Positions 58,311 through 64,000 of a stretch of 64,000 nt of DNA are shown piece after piece. Position 1 is the first letter of the stretch; the number at the start of each line of letters is the position of its first letter. A program made the translations under genes and the position numbers. The DNA is from Devosia sp. 67-54. GTDB taxonomy: Bacteria; Pseudomonadota; Alphaproteobacteria; Rhizobiales; Devosiaceae. The notes beneath the pieces are model-generated. The model made no database searches, was not told the origin of the DNA, and saw only the letters and a list, made by a program, of their open reading frames with translations. Where the stretch lies: the NCBI RefSeq assembly GCF_001899075.1, contig NZ_MKVA01000005.1, positions 868,001 through 932,000 of the forward strand, in the 5' to 3' direction.

Positions 58311-58894
58311 CGGCCAGAAAGCGCGTCGCCATCCTCATTTCCGGCCGCGGCTCCAACATGGCCGCCCTGATCGAGGCTGCCCGCGCCCCCGCCTACCCCG
58401 CCGAGATCGTCGGCGTCTTCTCCAACGTCGCCGACGCGCCGGGCCTCGCCACTGCCGCCGCGCAGGGCATCCCGACGGCGGCGCGCCCGCATCGCGATTA
58501 TGTCGACAAGCCCGCCTTCGAGGCGGCGATGGACGAGGTCCTCGCCGGCTGGCAAACCGAGATCGTCTGCCTCGCCGGCTTCATGCGGCTCTTGTCACCA
58601 GCGTTCTGCACCCGCTGGGCCGGCCGGCTGATCAACATCCACCCCTCGCTGCTGCCCCGGCACAAGGGCCTCCACACGCACGCGCAGGCGCTGGCCGACG
58701 GCAGCACGACCCATGGCTGCACCGTGCATTTCGTCACCCCGGGCATGGACGAGGGCCCGACCATCCTCCAGGCCAGCGTGCCGGTCCTGCCCGGCGACAC
58801 CGCCGACACCCTCGCCGCCCGCGTCCTGGTGGAGGAACACAAGCTCTATCCCAAGGCCCTGGCCCTGGTGGCGCGGGGCGAGATCGCGCTCTGA
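58307..58894 (+). CDS. purN: Phosphoribosylglycinamide formyltransferase
   Basis: This 195-residue GAR transformylase transfers formyl from 10-formyl-THF in the third step of purine synthesis. It begins [20 protein letters not shown], with catalytic Asn and His in [13 protein letters not shown] and the Asp in [14 protein letters not shown] 58307 is the start, coupled to purM by a GTGA overlap. Size is normal. Confidence 0.95.
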   Translation: MTARKRVAILISGRGSNMAALIEAARAPAYPAEIVGVFSNVADAPGLATAAAQGIPTAARPHRDYVDKPAFEAAMDEVLAGWQTEIVCLAGFMRLLSPAFCTRWAGRLINIHPSLLPRHKGLHTHAQALADGSTTHGCTVHFVTPGMDEGPTILQASVPVLPGDTADTLAARVLVEEHKLYPKALALVARGEIAL

Positions 58895-58951
58895 CTTGTC
58901 GATCCTTGCGGCGGCGGATCGACTAAAGGCAGACTGCGCACGGAAACCGCG

Positions 58952-59758
58952 ATGCCCTTCACCGACGACGCCCTCACTTACCTCGAGACCCACGGCATTC
59001 CACCTCTGCCGGCCGCCACCGACAGCGGACTCGTCGATGCCGAGGGCGCCCGCATCTGGTACGCGGCATTCGGCAGCGGCCCGCCGGTGATCCTCTTGCA
59101 TGGCGGCCTCGGCAATGCCGGCAATTGGGGTCACCAGGTGCCGGCGCTGGTCGCCGCGGGCTACCGCGCGATCGTCCTCGACAGCCGCGGCCAGGGCCAC
59201 TCCACCCGCGACGACCGGCCCTACAGCTACGAGCTGATGGCGGCCGACACCCGCGCCGTCATGGATCACCTCGGCATCGCCCGCGCCGCCTTCATCGGCT
59301 GGAGCGACGGCGCCGACACCGCCCTCGTCCTCGCGCGGGAGACGCCCGAGCGCTCCGCCGGCGTCTATTTCTTCGCCTGCAACGTCGATGCCGGCGGCAC
59401 CCTGCCCTTCGTCTTCACCGACCGCATCGGCCGCATCTACAGCCAGCACGTCAAGGACTACGCGGCGATGTCGCCGACGCCCGATGCGTTCGAGCCGATG
59501 CGCGACGATCTCGGCATCATGCAGAAGGCGCAGCCCAGCTACACCGCCGCCGACCTCGCCTCGATCGCCGTTCCGGTCTGGGCGGTGCTCGGCGAGGGCG
59601 ACGAGTTCATCCGGCGCGAGCACCTGCAGTACATCGCCGACACCATCCCCGGCGCCCGCTTCCTGCTGCTGCCCGGCGTCAGCCATTTCGCCCCGCTGCA
59701 GCGGCCGGGCGCGTTCAACGCCACCCTGCTCGACTTTCTGAGGAGCCTCCGCTGGTGA
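58952..59758 (+). CDS. Alpha/beta-hydrolase
   Basis: This 268-residue alpha/beta-hydrolase fold protein has the oxyanion loop ILLHGGLGNAGNW, the nucleophile elbow GWSDGA (Ser), a cap region (about 150-190) and the catalytic His in PGVSHFAPLQRP near the C-terminus; the acid is probably the Asp in LGEGDEFI. It resembles 3-oxoadipate enol-lactonase-type esterases, but substrate is not inferable. It overlaps the following GNAT gene by four bases. Confidence 0.88.
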   Translation: MPFTDDALTYLETHGIPPLPAATDSGLVDAEGARIWYAAFGSGPPVILLHGGLGNAGNWGHQVPALVAAGYRAIVLDSRGQGHSTRDDRPYSYELMAADTRAVMDHLGIARAAFIGWSDGADTALVLARETPERSAGVYFFACNVDAGGTLPFVFTDRIGRIYSQHVKDYAAMSPTPDAFEPMRDDLGIMQKAQPSYTAADLASIAVPVWAVLGEGDEFIRREHLQYIADTIPGARFLLLPGVSHFAPLQRPGAFNATLLDFLRSLRW

Positions 59759-60252
59759 CCGATATCGTCCTCCGCCGGCTTGGCGCCGCCGATGCCGCCG
59801 CCTATCGCGCGCTGCGCCTCGCCGGCCTCGCGGAATCGCCCGAGGCCTTCGGCTCCGACGTCGCCACCGAAGCCGCCGCGCCGGTCGAAACCTTCGCCGA
59901 GCGCCTGGCCACCGTCTATGTCGCCGGTGCCTTCGCCGGCGGGCAGCTCGTCGCCGTCGCCGGCTTCCGGCCGCTCGAGCGCGAGAAAACCCGCCACCGC
60001 GGCGACCTCTGGGGCGTCTATGTCGCGCCCGAGGCGCGCGGCGCCGGGCTCGGCCGCCGCGTGGTCGAATACGCGCTGGCGCATGCCCGCACCCGCGTCG
60101 AGCAGGTGCACCTCGCCGTCACCGCCGGCAACGCGGCCGCCGTCGCCCTCTACGAGCATCTCGGCTTCGTGCGCTACGGCACCGAGCCGCACGCCCTGCG
60201 CGTCAACGGGCGCGATTTCGACGAACATCTGATGGTGCTGCGCTTCCCCTGA
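59755..60252 (+). CDS. GNAT-family N-acetyltransferase
   Basis: This 165-residue acetyltransferase starts at GTG 59755 inside the hydrolase stop. The acetyl-CoA loop is VYVAPEARGAGLGRRVVEYAL, and the C-terminal ALYEHLGFVRYGTEPHAL is typical of the family. It is likely made in proportion to the hydrolase. The acceptor is unknown. Confidence 0.88.
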   Translation: MTDIVLRRLGAADAAAYRALRLAGLAESPEAFGSDVATEAAAPVETFAERLATVYVAGAFAGGQLVAVAGFRPLEREKTRHRGDLWGVYVAPEARGAGLGRRVVEYALAHARTRVEQVHLAVTAGNAAAVALYEHLGFVRYGTEPHALRVNGRDFDEHLMVLRFP

Positions 60253-60343
60253 ACCGCATCACCGGATTTGATCGGACTCATCGTCAAAAACGGTTCGACC
60301 CGACTCCGGCCCGCTCCTAGATTGCGCGCAAACGGAGACCACC

Positions 60344-61234
60344 ATGCCGATCCGCTACTGGGCGCTCATCATTGCACTGGGCGCCGTCTGGGGCTGCTCG
60401 TTCCTGTTCAACGCCATCCTTATTCGCGAGATCTCGCCGCTGTGGGTGTCGGCCGGGCGCGTGAGCATCGGCGCCCTGATCTGCTGGGCCTTCTTTTTCG
60501 CTCTGCGGCGGCCGGCGCCGACCGACTGGCGCATCTATGCGCAGCTCGTGGTCCTCGGCATCATCAACTACGCCATCCCCTTCGCGCTCTTCCCCTGGTC
60601 CGAGGAGCACCTGGCGAGCGGCATCGTCGGGGTGATCAACGGCATGACGCCGATGACCACCGTGATCGTCAGCCAGCTCTGGCCGGGCGGCGAGAAGGCG
60701 ACCTGGAACAAGATCGTGGGCGTCCTCGTCGGCCTCGCCGGCGCGGTGCTGCTGGCCTCGCCCTCGTTCGGCAATGGCGCCTCGGGCCAGGTGCTGGCCT
60801 ATGCCGCGGCGCTCGGCGCCACGCTCTGCTACGCGCTGACGCTCAACTACGCCCGCCGCTTCAAGGCCATCGACCCCACCGTCGTCGCCTCGAGCTCGCT
60901 CACCGCCGCCGCGCTGATCATGATCCCGGTGGCGCTGCTGGTCTCCGGCGCGCCGGTGATCACCCGGGCGGAGACCTGGGGCGCGCTCATCGGCATCGGC
61001 GTGTTCTCGACCAGCTTCAGCTTCCTTCTGGTCTACTGGCTGCTGCCCAAGGTCGGCGCCACCAACTTGTCGCTCAACACCTTCATCACCCCGATCTCGG
61101 CGATCCTGTTGGGCGTGCTGGTGCTGCACGAAAGCTTCCTGCCCGTGCACGTCGCCGGCATCCTGGTGATCTTCCTCGGCCTCGTCTTCATCGACGGAAG
61201 GCTGGTGAAACGCCGGAGGCCGGCCGCGGCCTGA
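60344..61234 (+). CDS. EamA/DMT-family transporter
   Basis: This 296-residue inner-membrane protein has ten helices in two EamA repeats (about 5-135 and 150-285). The first repeat starts ALIIALGAVWGCSFLFNAILIREISPLWVSAGR and the second contains ALTLNYARRFKAIDPTVVASSS. DMT exporters of this type often move amino acids or metabolites. The start ATG 60344 has GGAGA upstream. Confidence 0.9.
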   Translation: MPIRYWALIIALGAVWGCSFLFNAILIREISPLWVSAGRVSIGALICWAFFFALRRPAPTDWRIYAQLVVLGIINYAIPFALFPWSEEHLASGIVGVINGMTPMTTVIVSQLWPGGEKATWNKIVGVLVGLAGAVLLASPSFGNGASGQVLAYAAALGATLCYALTLNYARRFKAIDPTVVASSSLTAAALIMIPVALLVSGAPVITRAETWGALIGIGVFSTSFSFLLVYWLLPKVGATNLSLNTFITPISAILLGVLVLHESFLPVHVAGILVIFLGLVFIDGRLVKRRRPAAA

Positions 61235-61285
61235 GCCGGAACGTCTCGCCCCCCGGACCGTTTGGCCCGGGAAGGAGGACCCGCC

Positions 61286-61480
61286 ATGGCCCGCAACGCC
61301 GACCCGCACCCCGCGCCGTCCAACCCCGATGAAGGCCCGGTGCCGCAGTTCCCGCCCGGCGCCGCACCGCCCGGCAAGATCGACAACCTGCCCCGCCCCG
61401 GCGTCCGCCCCGATGAAACCCCGCCCGAGCGCAAGCCCTTCCCCGACGTGACACCCGACCCGGGCATCACGCACGAATAA
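61286..61480 (+). CDS. Small proline-rich protein
   Basis: This 64-residue protein is made of Pro, Asp, Gly and Glu with no hydrophobic core (PSNPDEGPVPQFPPGAAPPG) and is probably disordered. A very strong Shine-Dalgarno, GGAAGGAGGA at 61270-61279, six bases before ATG 61286, argues that it is expressed. Similar Pro-rich mini-proteins occur in Hyphomicrobiales; function unknown. It ends three bases from the convergent small gene. Confidence 0.6.
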   Translation: MARNADPHPAPSNPDEGPVPQFPPGAAPPGKIDNLPRPGVRPDETPPERKPFPDVTPDPGITHE

Positions 61481-61483
61481 GGG

Positions 61484-61666
61484 TCAGCGGATCGTGGAAG
61501 ACTTGCTTTCCGGCGAGCGGGTGGGTGCTTCTGCGGCCGCAGGCATGGCTGCCACGGCGTCCGATCCGCGATAGGCAAGAATCTGCGCCTGCTGCTGCGG
61601 CGTCAGCATCGCAAAGAAACCACGCATCGGCTTGAGACGGGACAAATCTTCGGCGTTTGATGTCAT
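61484..61666 (-). CDS. Small hypothetical protein
   Basis: This 60-residue protein begins MTSNAEDLSRLKPMRGFFAMLTPQQQ and ends in an Ala/Pro/Ser-rich tail. The start ATG 61666 overlaps the upstream stop by four bases and has GAGG eight bases upstream. The pair with the next gene is less GC-rich than flanking DNA (31/60 at 61681-61740). No family recognised. Confidence 0.5.
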   Translation of the reverse strand: MTSNAEDLSRLKPMRGFFAMLTPQQQAQILAYRGSDAVAAMPAAAEAPTRSPESKSSTIR

Positions 61667-62160
61667 TCCACCAGCCTCAGCATGCATTGCCTGCCGCGTT
61701 GCTCAGCTCCGATTGTTTCGACGCAATACCTTAAGAACTCCTCTCTTTCGGGGTGCCACCAGATTTCGCGCTTACCAAGCGAGGTCGCGAAGTTCGCCGC
61801 AACCTCCAGAACGACCCAAAGTCGCTGCCCCTTGAGTTGAGGATGGCTGTCCGGCCGTCCTTCGACATGTCGCACAATTACCTGAGGACCGTGACCGGTG
61901 CAGACCGCCAGCGCCTCGAGCTCATCGCCGATCCAGACGGCAATCTCCAACGCGATCGGCCCGAAATCGTGGCTTGCAATCTCTGCCCATGCGAACCTTG
62001 GCGCCGACCACAAACGATCAGGTGTAGTCGCGTCGAACGACGTGATCCTCAGATCGAGGCGATAGAGTTCGCGCAGATAGGTCTCTGCATTGCGGCGCGC
62101 CTGCTCGCCGGCAATTCTGTAGAGTTGCTCATCGCCGGAGATCGACCTGGCGAATTGGCA
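61663..62160 (-). CDS. Unknown protein, probably with a broken 5' end
   Basis: The frame is open from 62160 to 61663 (165 residues) and reads like protein throughout, including helices with RNAETYLRELYRLDLRIT and an acidic/Trp segment KREIWWHPEREEFLRYC. No ATG or GTG lies in frame; the first normal start is TTG 62013. Just upstream of 62160 is ATGATG in the other frame (62164 and 62161), where removal of one base would join it to this frame. A frameshift near the start, real or from sequencing, is likely. No family recognised. Confidence 0.45.
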   Translation of the reverse strand, partial: CQFARSISGDEQLYRIAGEQARRNAETYLRELYRLDLRITSFDATTPDRLWSAPRFAWAEIASHDFGPIALEIAVWIGDELEALAVCTGHGPQVIVRHVEGRPDSHPQLKGQRLWVVLEVAANFATSLGKREIWWHPEREEFLRYCVETIGAEQRGRQCMLRLVE

Positions 62161-62283
62161 TCATGAACAATCAAAGCAATGGCCAAATCGTGTCGGATGC
62201 CGTCCCTTGGCGCCAGCCCTGGCACCGGCTTGCCCACAGGGTGTGCACTGAATCGAGATGCACCACCCAGTAGCCCTTGGCCG

Positions 62284-63786
62284 TCACTCGAGCCCCAGCT
62301 TCTTCTTCAAGATCTCGTTCAGCGCCTGCGGGTTGGCCTTGCCGCCCGAGGCCTTCATCGCCTGGCCGACGAACCAGCCGATCATGGTCGGCTTGGCCTG
62401 CACCTTGGCGACCTGGTCGGGGTTGGCGGCGATAATTTCGTCCACCACCTTCTCGATGGCGCCGAGATCGGTCACCTGCTTCATGCCGCGCCGCTCGACG
62501 ATCTCGGCCGGGTCGCCCTCGGGCTCCTCGGCGATGATCACCTGCAGCAGGTCCTTGGCGCCCTTGGACGAGATGGTGCCGGCCGCCACGAGGTCGACGA
62601 TGCCGGCGATCTGCGCCGGCTTGATGTGCGTCTCGAAGGCGCTCAGCCCCTGGCTGTTGGCATAGGCGGCGATGTCGCCGGTCACAAGGTTGGCTACCGC
62701 CTTGCCGTCGCGCTTGCCGCTACCGTGCCGGACCGCGCTCTCGTAGTAGTCCGCCGTCTCGCGCTCCAGCGTCAGCACCATCGCGTCGTACGGCGTCACG
62801 CCATACTCCTTGACGAAACGCGCCTGCTTTTCGTCCGGCAGCTCCGGCAGGTGCTGCGCCAGCGCGTCGATGAACGCCTGGTCGAACTCCAGCGGCAGCA
62901 GGTCGGGATCGGGGAAATAGCGATAATCGTGCGCCTCCTCCTTGGAGCGCATCGAGCGCGTCTCGCCGTTCTTGGGGTCGAACAGCCGCGTCTCCTGGTC
63001 GATGCTGCCGCCATCTTCCAGAATGTCGATCTGGCGGCGCGCCTCGAACTCGATGGCCTGGCCGGCGAAGCGGATCGAATTGACGTTCTTGATCTCGCAG
63101 CGCGTGCCGAACGCGCCGCCCGGGCGCCTGACCGAAACGTTCACGTCGGCCCGCATGGAACCCTGTTCCATATTGCCGTCGCAGGTGCCGAGATAGCGCA
63201 GGATGGTCCGGAGCTTGCTCAGATACGCCTTGGCCTCGTCGGCCGAGCGCAGATCCGGCTTCGAGACGATCTCCATCAGCGCCACGCCCGAGCGGTTGAG
63301 GTCGACGAAGCTCATGTTCGGATGCTGGTCGTGGATCGACTTGCCGGCGTCCTGCTCGAGATGCAGCCGCTCGATGCCGATCTGGATCGGGGCGCCCTCG
63401 CCCATGTCGAGCAGCACCTTGCCCTCGCCGACGATGGGGTCCTTGTACTGGGAAATCTGGTAGCCCTGCGGCAGGTCCGGATAGAAGTAGTTCTTGCGGT
63501 CGAAGATCGAGCGCGTGTTGATCGCGGCCTTGAGTCCGAGCCCGGTGCGCACCGCCTGCTTGACGCACTCCTCGTTGATCACCGGCAGCATGCCCGGCAT
63601 CGCCGCGTCGACGAAACTGACATTGGAATTGGCCGGCCGGCCGAACTCGGTCGAGCTGCCCGAGAACAGCTTGCTCTCGGAGGTCACCTGGGCATGCACC
63701 TCCATGCCGATGATGACCTCCCAGTCGCCGCTCTGGCCCTTGATGAAGCTCTTGGGGTTGGGGGTACGCGTATCGATGATGCTCAA
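62284..63786 (-). CDS. gatB: Asp-tRNA(Asn)/Glu-tRNA(Gln) amidotransferase subunit B
   Basis: This 500-residue GatB is the kinase and tRNA-binding subunit of GatCAB, which amidates misacylated Glu-tRNA-Gln or Asp-tRNA-Asn. [19 protein letters not shown] and the Mg-binding core ([20 protein letters not shown]) are intact, with the C-terminal YqeY-like domain (about 355-500). TTG 63786 is the start, overlapping the upstream GNAT stop by four bases; no in-frame ATG gives a better fit. Length is normal. Confidence 0.95.
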   Translation of the reverse strand: MSIIDTRTPNPKSFIKGQSGDWEVIIGMEVHAQVTSESKLFSGSSTEFGRPANSNVSFVDAAMPGMLPVINEECVKQAVRTGLGLKAAINTRSIFDRKNYFYPDLPQGYQISQYKDPIVGEGKVLLDMGEGAPIQIGIERLHLEQDAGKSIHDQHPNMSFVDLNRSGVALMEIVSKPDLRSADEAKAYLSKLRTILRYLGTCDGNMEQGSMRADVNVSVRRPGGAFGTRCEIKNVNSIRFAGQAIEFEARRQIDILEDGGSIDQETRLFDPKNGETRSMRSKEEAHDYRYFPDPDLLPLEFDQAFIDALAQHLPELPDEKQARFVKEYGVTPYDAMVLTLERETADYYESAVRHGSGKRDGKAVANLVTGDIAAYANSQGLSAFETHIKPAQIAGIVDLVAAGTISSKGAKDLLQVIIAEEPEGDPAEIVERRGMKQVTDLGAIEKVVDEIIAANPDQVAKVQAKPTMIGWFVGQAMKASGGKANPQALNEILKKKLGLE

Positions 63787-64000
63787 AGGACGAGGCTCTT
63801 GTTCATTCCGACCTTGTCTATGGCATAGCCGAGCGCCGGAGAAAACTTCTCGCGGTGCCAGACGGTGGCAAAGCCGTGCCGTTCGTAAAACCGGACGGCC
63901 TGGCGGTTGGCCGCGAGGGTCTCGAGCTCCGCCATGGCGAAGCCTTGCGTGCGAATATCGGCGACGAGCCGGGTCAGCAGCGCCGCGCCGATCCCCCGCC
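63783..64000 (-). CDS. GNAT-family N-acetyltransferase, partial
   Basis: Only the last 72 residues are in the window; the start lies beyond 64000. They show the acetyl-CoA loop ([15 protein letters not shown]) and the family's C-terminal pattern [20 protein letters not shown]. The stop overlaps the gatB start (TTGA), so the two are coupled. Substrate unknown. Confidence 0.75.
   Translation of the reverse strand, partial: RGIGAALLTRLVADIRTQGFAMAELETLAANRQAVRFYERHGFATVWHREKFSPALGYAIDKVGMNKSLVL

Overview
The window looks like chromosome of a high-GC alphaproteobacterium of the order Hyphomicrobiales (Rhizobiales), probably Devosia-like. The evidence is the gene neighbourhoods (rne / amiC-mrcA-prfB, dsbA-aroQ-accB-accC, aat near DUF2155-NDUFA12, a B12-dependent nrdJ, and AI-2E permease-hdaA-ppk-ppx opposite purMN), the acidic insertion in RNase E, and GatB and RF2 sequences typical of that order. 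The genus is an inference and was not tested by a search. No rRNA, tRNA, CRISPR array, insertion sequence or prophage was seen.

Region by region. 1-9.3 kb is an envelope and translation block: the N-terminal part of an AsmA-like protein, a Bcp-type peroxiredoxin, an M23 peptidase, prfB with a programmed +1 frameshift, a BrnT/BrnA toxin-antitoxin pair, PBP1A and an N-acetylmuramoyl-alanine amidase. 9.3-12.7 kb holds RNase E with a leader of several hundred bases and a clear terminator. 12.7-16.5 kb holds a WYL regulator, a VOC protein, a polytopic membrane protein and an aminotransferase. 16.6-26.7 kb holds dsbA-like, aroQ, accB, accC, then a HicAB module and an ABC export pair, then aat, a glycine-rich secreted protein, DUF2155 and an NDUFA12-like complex I accessory protein. 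27-31 kb is nrdJ behind a promoter overlapped by two NrdR-type boxes spaced 31 bp apart.

31.0-32.3 kb is a visibly AT-richer island carrying a lone SIR2-like protein with the residues of NAD-cleaving anti-phage SIR2 domains. 32.3-42.3 kb is accessory sequence: small secreted and membrane proteins, a REP-like palindromic element with perfect 26-bp arms, an MFS transporter, VOC and Nudix proteins, a cell-wall hydrolase whose ribosome binding site lies in a hairpin, an oxidoreductase of the sulfite-oxidase fold, a protein made of 13-residue repeats, AMP nucleosidase and a HepT/MntA module. 42.3-50.9 kb carries malic enzyme, an EAL-domain phosphodiesterase behind a CtrA-type box, aspS, rnd and an AraC regulator. 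51-58.9 kb carries a small outer-membrane protein that joins a porin-like start to a YadA-like anchor, then ppx, ppk, hdaA and an AI-2E permease in an overlapping operon, divergent from purMN. 58.9-64 kb has a hydrolase, two GNAT proteins, an EamA transporter, a small lower-GC pair of unknown genes and gatB.

The strongest leads for new biology are the lone SIR2-like island, the 13-residue repeat protein and the short porin/YadA hybrid. A further theme is that three toxin-antitoxin modules sit in or beside otherwise conserved housekeeping clusters.
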